From Panicum virgatum (Eukaryota > Streptophyta > Magnoliopsida > Poales > Poaceae): a stretch of DNA of 64,000 nt. Below the pieces are notes generated by a model. It was not told the origin of the DNA. It ran no database searches and saw only the letters and a program-made list of their open reading frames with translations. The stretch spans positions 25,140,938 through 25,204,937 of the forward strand of contig NC_053146.1 of the NCBI RefSeq assembly GCF_016808335.1, given 5' to 3'. The position numbers and the translations under genes are program-made. This document shows, piece by piece, positions 45,408-55,436 of this stretch. Numbering within the stretch: position 1 is the stretch's first letter; every line of letters starts with the position of its first letter.

Positions 45408-46407
45408 ACGGGGAATCGAGATTGACCTGAAGAGTCAAGAAGCTGTGAAGACAATGAAGCCACCTACTATGAAGAAAGAGTTGCAGAAGCTCATCGGTAA
45501 AATTAACTTTGTTAGACGATTTATTTCTAATATGTCTGGGCGCATCGAACCGTTCATGGGTTTAGTGAAGATCAAATCCGATGATGAGTTTCGCTGGGGG
45601 GCAGAACAGCAGCAAGCTTTCGATGAGATCCAAGAATATTTATCAAAGCCTCCAGTGTTGGTTCCTCCTCAGCAAGATAGGTCGTTCTATGTGTACCTAT
45701 CCTTGGGTGACACTTCCATTGCTTCGGTGTTAATCCAGAAGCACGACGGCCAGGAGAGGGTGGTTTTCTACCTCAGCAGGCGCATGTTAGATGTCGAGAC
45801 CAGGTATCCTGAAATCGAGAAGCTTTGCCTTTGCTTATTCTTTACATGTACAAAGCTTCGTCATATTTTGCTCTCGGCTGAAACAATTGTCATATGCAAA
45901 TCGGATGTTATAAAACATATGCTGTCGGCTCCTGTTCTGAAAAGCCGGCTTGGAAAATGGATGTTCGCATTGTCAGAGTTCGATATTCGTTATCAGCCTG
46001 CAAAAGCAGTCAAAGGACTGGCACTGGCGGATCTTATTGCAGACAGGATCAGCACTGATATTGATGCACTATTTATTCGTGCTTGGGCTATGTTTTTTGA
46101 CGGATCGGCTTGTGATGATGGGTGCGGTGTGGGAATTCTGTTGGTGTCTCCTCGAGGGGCGACTTACTCTTTTTCCATCAGGATGACTGCCCCATGCACC
46201 AATAATTTGGTGGAATATGAAGCCATTCGCAAAGGAATGGAACTGCTCCTCGAAGCTGGTGCAGAAGCGGTGGAAATATTTGGAGATTCGAAGCTAGTGA
46301 TTTCTCAGCTCACGGAAGAATATAGATGTGAGAGCGAGGCTCTTTTTCCAATATGGATGCAGTATCGTGAGTTGATGTCACAATTCAGGTACATCAATTT
46401 CCACTAG
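45364..46407 (+). pseudogene. A RT thumb/connection and two RNase H domains
   Basis: Continues after the frameshift with GFLVHERGIEID and the connection (LQKLIGKINFVRRFISN). The first RNase H domain (YVYLSLGDTSIASVLIQ to IVICKSDVIKHML) has lost typical catalytic acids. A second RNase H follows: FFDGSACDDGCGVGILL, then NNLVEYEAIRKGMELL, then IFGDSKLVISQL, with D, E and D in place. This additional archaeal-type RNase H is a marker of the Tat lineage. It ends at TAG 46405-46407. Confidence 0.9.
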
Positions 46408-47775
46408 ATACACATGACTCTGAACAATGAAGCCAATAATTTGGTACAGATGGCTTCTGGATACAAGGAAACAGCCGATGGAGTCGATGTAGAGGTTCAG
46501 TTTCTAGAACCCGGAGACTGGAGAGCCGATATCTTCAATTACTTGAAGGATTCGGCTCGGGGGGCACTCAGGAGGATAAGACTCAGGGCTATGAAGTATG
46601 TTCTGATAGGGGATGACATGTTCTACAGGACCTTGGAAGGACTACTGCTTAAATGTCTGGGACCTTCAGAGTCAAATCGGCTCTTGCATGAGGTTCACGA
46701 GGGAACCTACGGTACTCATCAATCGGCTCATAAGATGAAGTGGCTGATTAGGCGATCGGGTTATTACTGGCCCACTATGCTTGAAGATTGCTTCAAATAT
46801 TACAAAGGATGTCAGGCATGTCAGAGGTTTGGCAAAATTCAGATAGTGCCAACATCAGTAATGAATCCTATCATCAAACCGTGGCCATTCAGAGGTTGGG
46901 CCATGGAAATGATTGGTCAGATCAACCCGTCATCTAGCAAGGGTCACTAGTGGGTCTTAGCTGCTACGGATTATTTCACGAAGTGGGTAGAGGCAGTGCC
47001 CATGAGGTTAGTAGCGTCAAGAGATGTGATCAGCTTTGTCAAAGAGCACATCATTCACAGATTTGGGATTCCTCAAACTATTACAACCGATGGATGATCG
47101 GTTTTTATATCAGAGGAATTCAGGAAGTTTGCCGATGACATGGGAATTAAGCTGATCAGATCATCTCCATATTATGCCCAAGCTAATGGACAGGCTGAAG
47201 CATCCAACTAGAGCCTCATCAAGCTCATAAAGAGAAAGATCGATGAATATCCTAGGCGCTGGCATGAGGTGTTGTCAGAAGCTTTGTGGGCATATCGTAT
47301 TTCATGTCACGGATCCACCAAGACATCGCCGTACCATTTAGTCTACGGCCAAGACGCTATGTTGCCATGGAAAATCACGGCTGGATCCAGGCGTGTCGAG
47401 TTCCAGAACGATCTGACAACTGAACAATATGCAGCCTTGATGAATGACAATGTGGAGGACCTGACAGAGCTAAGACTTTGGTCATTGGAGAAGATTAAGG
47501 AAAACAAGGCTAAAGGTGCTCATGCGTACAACAAGAAGGTCAAGCCAAAGAATTTCCAGGTTGGAGACTTGGTTTGGGAGGCAGTATTGCCATTGGGAAC
47601 TAAAGATAAAAAGTATGGTAAGTTGTCTCCAACTTGGCACGGGCCGTACAAGATTGATCAGGTTTTGCCTGGGAATGCATACATGGTCGACGAATTGGAT
47701 GGCGTCAAGTTTCCTATTGCTGTCAATGGCCAACACCTCAAGAAGTATTTCCCGAGCATGTGGGAAAGCGAGTAA
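46408..47775 (+). pseudogene. A integrase with three internal stops
   Basis: One frame broken by TAG (46948-46950), TGA (47095-47097) and TAG (47209-47211). Visible parts: the HHCC finger (HEVHEGTYGTHQSAHKM and CQACQRFG), the first catalytic Asp in AATDYFTKWVEA, the second before the TGA (TTDG), and the region QANGQAEASN where the catalytic Glu lies. The C-terminal part keeps VGDLVWEAVLP, WHGPYKI and the tail HLKKYFPSMWESE. It would insert the cDNA into the genome in an intact copy. No chromodomain is present. Confidence 0.92.
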
Positions 47776-47864
47776 CAAGAGCCAATTAGATCCATCTGGC
47801 TATACAGAGAAATGCCCTCTACATGTGTATGCAATAAAGAAGAGGTTTTGGAAAAATGAGTTAC

Positions 47865-49750
47865 CTAGTTGGTGTTAGACTCTGATGGACTCGGAGAAGC
47901 TTGTGCTGATTTCTTGATGACTCGCCTTGTGATCATCTTCCTTTTCTTAGTTGGCACTCGGGGGGCAGCACTTGCAGAAGTTTGTCTTCGTTTAGAAGCC
48001 GACTGGAGTAAGTCTGGCTGAACATCCATTATTACCTTCTTCATTGATGGTGATCCCTTGCAAAAGAGGACATCAGGAGCAGTTGGAAGGAAGTGGAATG
48101 GTTCCGCTTTGCTGGTCATAGGTGCTGGACCATCTTGTTGCTATAAGAGAGGTGAGCAAGGATCAGACAAGTAAAAGGATAGAGGACTCAGAAGGGATAA
48201 AGTGCATAGATTTAGTACCTCTTCCTCGGGGATTACATATTCAGGATCAATTTGCTGCAGTAGAGGGCCTAAATCTCTTCTGAAAATGTGAGTTTTCCAC
48301 ATTTCCCACCAAGTGTTAAAGCCGATTGAAGAGGAAGCAAAGGACAGATCGGCTCTACTCTCCACCAAGTGGTTAATATGGAAGTGGGGAGAGACTTGTC
48401 CTAAGCCAAATTGCCGAGCTGCTATGACTGGTTGATAGGTTTCATAGCCTGGTTTGATAATTCTATTGGAAGTACTCATGCCAACAGGGAGGAAACCAGG
48501 TCGAATCATCAGGGAATATAGATGCCGAGTGCTGTCGTCATCGGCAAAACTATCTAGTCTGAAGGCAGTTGGGTTCTCAAAAGCTTCAAATTCAGTGAAT
48601 GGGAAATAAAGGGGATTCTCTAAGCCTTTATAGAAGACTCTGAACCATTTTGCTGCATCTATCGGGTTCAGTTTACTGCTAGGAAGACTAAATAAAGCTT
48701 GGCCATAGCTAGTACATCTAATTGGTTTGCCACTCTCATCAGGAAGGGAATTCTTGGTCATGCTTTGGAAGTTTGGGATCTGGTGCTGAAAGTACAGTTG
48801 TGCCCACAACTGAATAAACCACCATGGGCCTCCAGTTCTCAGTTTCTTTTGGTTAAGCAAGTTAGATGTCATCAAATGGAGATATCTGTATGTTTCTCCA
48901 AGAAAAAGTTTACCTAGGCCGGTGCGATTTCCATGGGCCAGGTGGTAGGCCAAAGGGAGGTAATTCTTAGTTGGAGCTAAAGAAGGACCACAGAAGATGA
49001 AATGTTCTAACCAAAGATTTAAAAAGGCTGTGTGTTCCTTTTTAGTCACTGGACCTCTTGTTTTCATGTGCTGATTCATGTAAGTGCCCCAGTTTGTGCA
49101 ATTTGCTTTGGATGAAAGTTTAAAGGGGACTTCTGCCATTTTGTGGGCAGCTGGATTAGGAGATTCAATGTCTAGGCCAGTGATCATGGTGACATCTAGC
49201 AGAGTAGGGGTCATGGGACTGTGGCCAAAGAAGAAGCAGTTCAGGGCATCAGACCAAAAATAGCCGATGGTTTTCAGAAGATTTTTATCTTTGTCAAGAG
49301 GAGATAATGTTAAGCTAAGTGCATCGACTATGTTCAATTCCTGCCACAAGGGCATATAAGCTTTTGCTACTCTACTGTACCATGTAATCCAGCTTTCAGG
49401 GGGGTTAGGCCAGGCTCTTAAGCAGTCGGCCTAGAGGTTCAAATCAATGTTTTGACTCACGAAAGGAATCCTATTTGCTTCATAAGAGATTAAATCTGTG
49501 GGATTTTCGTAAGCTCGTGGCCCAAGACAGAAAGATTTTGGATTGGAAGGATGCGGCAGAAGGATGTCTGACACCTAAAGTTCAGAGATTCAGAAATTTA
49601 CATATGGTGTCATGTTTTAGAGTTTAGTTTGTTCAGAGGCCTAATAAGCTGAAGAAAGTTAAAAAGGATTGGGCTGGATGTTACCTTCAGGCCGCAGATT
49701 GCCGCATCGTCGATTGCAGAATTTGTTGTCCGAGCTACAGAGTCTGCCAT
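47865..49750 (-). CDS. Antisense three-exon ORF of A: plant mobile domain protein
   Basis: Antisense to the pol transcript, just after integrase. Exon 1 is 49685-49750 (MADSVARTTNSAIDD, 22 codons), exon 2 is 48219-49574 (452 codons) and exon 3 is 47865-48140 (92 codons with stop). Introns 49575-49684 and 48141-48218 have GT-AG ends and join in phase 0. Exon 2 carries PLWQELNIVDALSL, FFFGHSPMTPTLLDVTMITGL and a long helical region typical of the plant mobile domain (aminotransferase-like PMD) found both in transposons and in host genes. Exon 3 is a basic nuclear-localisation-like tail (PTKKRKMITRR). An in-frame TAG at 49431-49433 is the only defect seen. A TATAAATA box on the same strand lies at 49956-49963. 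Antisense ORFs of this sort are known in Tat-lineage elements; their role is unsettled. Confidence 0.85.
48141..48218 (-). other. Intron 2 of the antisense PMD ORF
   Basis: 78 bases with donor GAG|GTACTAAA and acceptor TCTTATAG|CAACAAG on the minus strand. Exon phases on both sides agree. Confidence 0.7.
49575..49684 (-). other. Intron 1 of the antisense PMD ORF
   Basis: 110 bases with donor CTGAAG|GTAACATCC and acceptor AACTTTAG|GTGTCAGAC on the minus strand, phase 0, AT-rich. Confidence 0.7.
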
Positions 49751-49955
49751 GGTTTAGATCTGTTGACTTAGGGTTTGGTTGCTGTGGGCTCTGATTCGAA
49801 TTCCGGATACTTAGAGAGTTCTTGCTCGAATTTGTAGAGCTGGGTTTTCGAATTACGCTCGGATTTGAGAGTTTGTTTCGAATTCGGTTCAAGATGGAAG
49901 TGATACTTTACTCTTGTGCAGGTTGCTTCTAGTTTGAATTTCGTTGGCTCTTAGA

Positions 49956-49963
49956 TATTTATA
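49956..49963 (-). promoter_or_regulatory. TATA box of the antisense PMD ORF
   Basis: TATAAATA on the minus strand, about 206 bases upstream of the ATG at 49750, leaving a plausible 5' untranslated region. Confidence 0.5.
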
Positions 49964-50142
49964 GAAGCCTGATGCATTGCCGTCGGCTTTTTGGAAAACA
50001 AATCAAACATGTGCAATTGAAGGAAATTAACTTCATTCAAAAGGAAAAGGTTTTTACAAAGGAAAGCCAATTTGACAATGGAATTAATCCTTCGGCTTTA
50101 CAATCCTACTCCTACAGTACTATGTCTACTGCTCGTAGGTAC

Positions 50143-50700
50143 CTAGTACCTACGGCGTTTGGGGCTCTGGGCCGGCGCATCTCCGCCGTCGTCGCTGTCA
50201 TCATCATTGTCGTCGTCGTCGCTGTCGAAGGCGCTGATGCCGCCCTCTGACCCAAGGTCGTTGCTCTGACCGCCGCCGCCGCTGCTCTCTTCCTCGCTGT
50301 CCTCCTCGGAGGACCCGAGGAACCGGAAGGGCTTTCCGCCCATCGGCTCGTCATCGCCGGAGGAGGAGTCGATCTCCTCTTCCGAAGAGGAGTCGACTCC
50401 GTCCCAGGAGAACTTGTCATCGCTGCTGCTCTCTGACTCCTCATAGAACAGGAGTCAGAGGTCTTCTCCCTCGGTCTCGGGCTCATCCTCCTCGGAGACG
50501 ACCCCGAAGTCGAACTCCTCTGCATCCCAATGCAGAGGAGCCAGCGCCTTGTACGCTGCTGTCGGGTCCCACTCCGGCATCGGCTCCCGAGTCTCTGGGA
50601 TAGAGTCGATGGAAGAAGCAGAGAGGGAAGAAGAAGAAGGAGAAGAAGAGGAGGAAGAATCTCCGAAGGAGTTGGAGCCGGAGGAGGAAGAGATTGCCAT
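50143..50700 (-). CDS. Second antisense ORF of A: acidic Ser/Glu/Asp-rich protein
   Basis: From the ATG at 50700: MAISSSSGSNSFGDSSS, a long Ser tract, then MPEWDPTAAYKALAPLHWDA and EEFDFGVVSEEDEPE. A TGA at 50455-50457 interrupts; the same frame continues with acidic repeats (SEEDSEEESS, DDDDNDDDSDDGG) and ends in a basic KRRRY at 50143. Total is about 185 codons. Strongly biased composition makes function unclear; acidic, disordered proteins are often nuclear or histone-binding. I recall similar proteins as frequent unnamed grass products associated with Tat-like elements. A TATTTAAT box on the same strand lies about 90 bases upstream (50789-50797). Confidence 0.65.
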
Positions 50701-50960
50701 GGCTACTGGTTACTGAAGGTGGGGTTTCTGTGCTACTTGGCTTGGGAGGAAGAAGAGTTTGCTGTGAAGAAGAGCCGATTCAGGGTGAGATTAAATAGTA
50801 AAAGGGTGGAAGACGGATCGGTAGTTTCACATTCTACGAGGAGCCAGTTGTAGAGACGTTGCATCTTCCTTGGTGGTTGCAGTGTGTTTTAATAAGCATT
50901 AACGAGAAGATGGAGCGACAGAGTGGTTTTGGAATTATCATTGCCAAAACCAGGGGGGCA
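50701..50960 (+). other. 3' untranslated part and polypurine tract of A
   Basis: Non-coding on the sense strand. It ends with CCAAAACCAGGGGGGCA directly before the 3' LTR, the presumed polypurine tract (50950-50960). It also holds the upstream region of the acidic antisense ORF. Confidence 0.6.
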
Positions 50961-52161
50961 TGTGGTTAATTTATGGGCCGAAAGCAAGTTGGGCTTAAAG
51001 CAGAAGATTAAGAAGGCTTGTAAATCGGCTCCTGCGTGAGCATTTGGGCCACATGGGCCGTGTATCTTTAGATTTAGTTCAAGATTAGAGATAGAGTCCG
51101 ATCGGGACAAGATAGAATTAGATTGTTTCCCAAGTCTCCAGACTATAAATATGTACCCTATGTTATTCATGAAAGAAGAATGTCATCACGTCTCGCAAAC
51201 AACAACTCTTGGCGCACCGCCACCCCTAATCTTAGGGTTTCATCCAAGTAAGCGCCATGCTGCCCTGTTCGCTTCTTGCGATCAGGGCAGCATTGTTCTT
51301 GCTTTTACCTTGGTGTTACTCGTACTGAAGCATTTTTTATGGCAAGTAATGCTAGTTATCCTGATGTTCGTAGCATGGCTTTTAGTAGATCTAATGTGCT
51401 TTTGTTGCTTACCATCTACGAATATCATGTTGTCTCTGTGCAGTCACGTTTCAATTTCAAGCTAATTCTTGTTGTGTAGAGTTAGTTGCACGGAGACAAC
51501 ACCCTGCTTCTTTTCCATCTAATAGATCTAATCTATTACGGTTTGCTCTTGTACATAAGAGTTGGCGTGATATCTGCTAGGTTAGGCCTTGCAAACGGAT
51601 TAGATGATCCGGTGATGTATTAGATGCTTTGCCTTAGTCTTAATAGGGAATTAATCTAGGAATCGGCTCTTGCTAGTTCTTAGGCCTCTATTCCTGGTTA
51701 AGGTTTAGTTATTTATTACGTTTATTAGGCCCAATCACGTGTAGGATGTTCCGATCTAGCAGTGAAGCTTTTACCATCGTGGATTAGATTAATTAGATTT
51801 AATTGAAGCAGCTTTACACTCATTTGCTTTATTTATCAATATCCGGATAAATGCAGATCCAATCTGACACTGGGACTCGATCGGCTCTTTAAAGCCAATG
51901 CAAGAGTCGTCCCAGGGAGCCGACCACGGCTCGGACTTACGTTTCCACGTGTTTGTGTATGCAGGCAAATCGTTGCAAGCACGTTCGCACCTTCCTGATC
52001 GGGTATAGGTCAGGTGGCATGCCCGACATTCTTCGGAATCTCCGGGCGCGTGACGGAATTGCGGGCCGTCGACGAGGGAGCAGTGCCTGCCAGCGCCCCA
52101 GTGACCTCCCGGCTCTTCGTGTTGCCTGTCGCTGCTTGCCGGTGGGTTTCGACCGACAACA
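50961..52161 (+). repeat. 3' LTR of element A (1201 bp)
   Basis: Starts TGTGGTTAATT and ends CCGACAACA, followed by TSD ACGAC. It is about 20 bases shorter at its start than the 5' LTR. The TATA box is at 51144-51151 and the hairpin at 51257-51293. Confidence 0.92.
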
Positions 52162-52166
52162 ACGAC

Positions 52167-53202
52167 TCATGTCAGTCATTTGTACTTTTGCTCTTGTCAT
52201 CTTCCCCTCTTTTCTCCCTTTCTTTTGAACAAGGAACCATGAGCATGATGACTCATTTCCTGTTTTCTTTTTCTTTTAGGGGGATGATGAGATTTTGCAA
52301 GATTGTCATGACTGACGGACAGTGTTTGATGTTGTGTACGTGAATGATCAAAGTAAAGAATGTGCAGAGCATAACTTGAGAGGCAACAAATTTGAATGAG
52401 CTCAAAATGTCCAAGATAGCTATGTGGAATCATAAGTGCTACTCTCATATATGTATGTGGCATTAGTGGTGTTTGAGCATGAGAGTTGCCATGGTTTTGT
52501 TTTAAAAAAAATTCCTCCAAGTCCTTGAATTAGAGAAAGCATGATTTTGGATCATAGTATCATGAGAGTCAATAAACAAAAGGTTTCATGACCCTAACAA
52601 AGTAAGTTCCAAAGGCATGTAAATACTTGCATGAGAAATAAAACTTAGGCACAAGTTGATTTTCATGAAAAGATTTGATCTTTCTCTAAGTTTCCGGTTC
52701 AAAATTTTAGTTGGATTAATTTAGGTATCATTTGAACTGAACTTTCAGAGAAGTGAGGTATAGAGATAGCAAACCTGCACCACGAGAAAAATCTCGGCGT
52801 TTCGCTGAAAGTGGGGCCGGGCGGCCTAAAGTTAGGACGGGCGGCCTGATCTTCCACCGATTTGCATGTTTCCCGTTTCAGTGCGTCCGTTGCGATGCAT
52901 GTGTCACAACTCCACTGGGTTTTGCTGTAGATTGCGAAACTGATATGCCGGCCGGCCCGGATTAGGCCGCTTGGCTTTGCCTGTGGCGAACTGCGCTCAG
53001 CTTTTTCTAGTGCTCTCCCATTGTTCTATGTGCTATCTTTATCTGGGTACTTTGTGAAAGGTGAGAACAGAGGTGTGGTTAGCACACAAGTGTTTACCAA
53101 CCACAAGCATGACATGGGGAACTTTATTTTATTCAAACAAAATTTTTGAAAGCAAACTAAGGTGCTGCTGAAAGATAAACAAAATTAAGGAAATAAAAAT
53201 AG
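52167..53202 (-). other. Interior of the older host element (probably I), non-coding
   Basis: Resumes after the TSD of A. AT-rich, with no coding frame that I can support; a 70-codon frame at 52753-52965 has no recognisable motif. It is cut by B at 53203 (bases before it: AATAG). Confidence 0.4.
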
Positions 53203-54416
53203 TGTTGACGGTAATTTAGTCAGAAATAAAGCTGTCAACTCCTGCATCTTTTCATAACTTTCAAGCACCAAAAGTAGTTATAGGGCTTAAGGCTAACCAT
53301 TTCCACAAGTTTTGGTGATTCTTGGATTACAGGCACCTATACCCAGAATAGAGCAAAAACAGACGAAAGATGCAACACACTTGCACAGAATATCCAACGC
53401 TGAGTCATACCAACAAAGAGGGCCCACAAAACAGACCAAACCGACCAACCAAGCCCCGGCACCGACCATCTGACATTAGGTACCAGAGGAAGGCAGTGGC
53501 CAGAGGCGGCCATAAGGGTTCGCCCGACCCCACATGGCAGAGACTCAGGCTGAGTTTTGGCGGGAACGTCGTTCTTATCCTCCAGAAGGCGGTTGTTAAT
53601 GTTCCCATAATTGTTGATGGCGGGAACCGACCTTTGGAGCTATAAAAGGAGCCCCCAAACAATATCTCAAGGCATCACCATTCACCATTCCATTCTCATA
53701 CACTTCAAGGAGGAGAAGTAGTAGGTATCTTTAGAGTAGGGAGTGTGCGAGGAGGAGGATCGGAGAAGAGCCAGACTTGTCGGCATCTCTTCATCTTGTA
53801 CCTCGACGGGTACGAATCACTTGAGTAAGTATCCGGAGTTCATCTTTTGTTAAGTTCTTGGTTAAGTATTCTTAAGTTATTCTTTCGTTTACGGGTTCAT
53901 CGTACGTTCTTGTAACGTATACTCTAGTAGAGGGCCCCTGATAAAGACGGGTAACCCTGTACGCCGCTAGAGTAGTAATCGAAGGATTAGACGTGGTGTC
54001 TAGGCCCTAGATTGCCTTTGTTTGCCTTGTACTCTACAGTATTGTGGGGTAGACCGCAGGTGATGACAGCCCTGTCGGTCCGCTACGAAGCTGCTTCGTG
54101 GTTAGTGCACTCCCCCCTATCCGGGTACGGCGTAGAGCAACAAGCCGGAGGTCCCTAACAGTACCTGGGTAAGATCGGTGCCCGAAGTAAACGAGTGAAA
54201 GCCTAAGTCTACCTTACCTTGATCCTTATCTTTAGATAAACCACGCTACCCAAAGCTCTCCTACTTCTTGTTCTCCTGGGTTAAGCTAGCCAGAAGGTCG
54301 TTACACATCCGTTCCCTGTGGAAATTACGATACCCTGAATACTTCCGGGTGAAGTGCTACAACGGTATCTTCCGTGTGCTTGCGGATTATTCTGTGAATG
54401 TTAAGAAATACCAACA
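53203..54416 (+). repeat. 5' LTR of B
   Basis: TATAAAAG at 53641-53648. The start (GTTGACGG with CTGTCAAC 20 bases on) forms a short hairpin like that of F. Its end, GGGTGAAGTGCTACAACGG through CCAACA, matches the U5 ends of F and D. Confidence 0.9.
53641..53648 (+). promoter_or_regulatory. TATA box of the 5' LTR of B
   Basis: TATAAAAG followed by GAGCCCCC; transcript start expected near 53670. Confidence 0.6.
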
Positions 54417-54424
54417 AGCATTTT

Positions 54425-54442
54425 TGGCGCCGTTGCTGGGGA
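54425..54442 (+). other. Primer-binding site of B (tRNA-Asp type)
   Basis: TGGCGCCGTTGCTGGGGA, eight bases after the LTR end. It differs by one base from the PBS of D. Confidence 0.85.
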
Positions 54443-54523
54443 ACGGTTGCTGTAGTTATCTTCGAACCTAGTTTGCCCGTGTATTTTTTTTCTTTTACCT
54501 TTTCTCTTCTTTTATCCTTTTCC

Positions 54524-55436
54524 ATGGATTCTCTTTCTATCAACCAATTCTCTGCTCCCAAGGGCGAGTTCTTAGAGCCACCTAAATCCTCCAAGCCAAT
54601 CACAGCTTCAGGCTTTGAACTCCGCCTTGGCTTCATAGCCATGGTTCGGGAACAATCCTTCTCGGGTCTTGATAATGAAAACCCTACCACCACCTACGAG
54701 AGTTCGAGCAGCTGTGCTCATGTCTGTCAATCGCAAGCATGGCACAAGAAACACTTCGGTGGAAGTTGTTTCCTTTCTCACTTACTGTGAAAGCAAAACA
54801 ATGGTACGCCCATAACGTAGGGAAGGTAAATGGAGAGTGGGAAGAGCTAAGAGATAGGTTTTGTCTTGCGTTCTTCCCGATTTCTCACATTGCTTCCCTA
54901 CGAAAAGAAAACCTCGACTTTCGTCAGGAAGAGAAGGAGTCCATAGGTGCAGCCTGGGCTAGGTTTTCTAAGCTAACTCATGTTGGCCCAAACTTGTCTA
55001 TCCCTGACCACATGTTGCTTCAACACTTCTGGTTAGGGCTTAGCAAGGAATCTGCCCTACAACTTGATATGACCGCAAGAGGGTTGTTCACACATAAAAC
55101 CACTGCTGAAGGAGAAGCCCTCTTAGATCGTATTCTAGAGAATACATCCTTCACCGAAACCCTTCCAGTAGCGGGATCCTCAAGCAATGTGGAAGTTCCG
55201 TTGGTTGATTCTACATCCCGATCTCCCACTCACCTAGAGCCAACCACCGAACCTTCCCCCGAACCAGAAATGATGGAGGAAGAAGAAATTCAACCTCCAG
55301 AGTTTCCTTTCAACATTGAGGAGAACGTCTTTCAAAACTTTGGAAACACCTCGATGTATCTTCGTGAGAAGAGACCAACAGTTCCTAAAGAACCCATACC
55401 TCCTCTGAATAAAGCTTCCCTGAAAGAGGCAGTCAA
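54524..55436 (+). pseudogene. B gag, interrupted by a frameshift and by solo LTR L
   Basis: Starts MDSLSINQFSAPKGEF. The N-terminal part (to about 54740) and the capsid part (from 54739) are in different frames, so there is a frameshift near 54735. The capsid domain is clear: LRWKLFPFSLTVKAKQWY, WEELRDRFCLAFFPIS, ESIGAAWARFSKL and LLQHFWLGLSKESALQLD. An acidic, Pro-rich linker follows. L is inserted at 55436, and the frame resumes at 59209. Confidence 0.85.

Larger units (their letters stand above)
24278..52161 (+). mobile_element. Tat/Retand-lineage Gypsy retrotransposon A, interrupted by J and K
   Basis: Bounded by ACGAC on both sides (24273-24277 and 52162-52166). The 5' LTR is split by J (24278-25421 and 37497-37573); the 3' LTR is 50961-52161. 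Without J and K the element is about 12.3 kb. Plus-strand order is LTR, PBS, gag, protease, RT, two RNase H domains, integrase, then two antisense ORFs, polypurine tract, LTR. An additional RNase H and an antisense ORF beyond integrase are known traits of the Tat lineage in grasses. All sense frames carry stops or frameshifts, so A is not autonomous now. Confidence 0.9.

Noticed and set aside
48141..49574. Host PMD gene with introns
   Set aside because: It lies between the integrase and 3' LTR of A within exact TSDs, so it is element cargo and not a host locus.
50112..50525. A 137-codon minus-strand frame rich in Ser, Arg and Thr
   Set aside because: Frame shadow of the acidic antisense ORF; composition follows from the GAG/GAC repeats.
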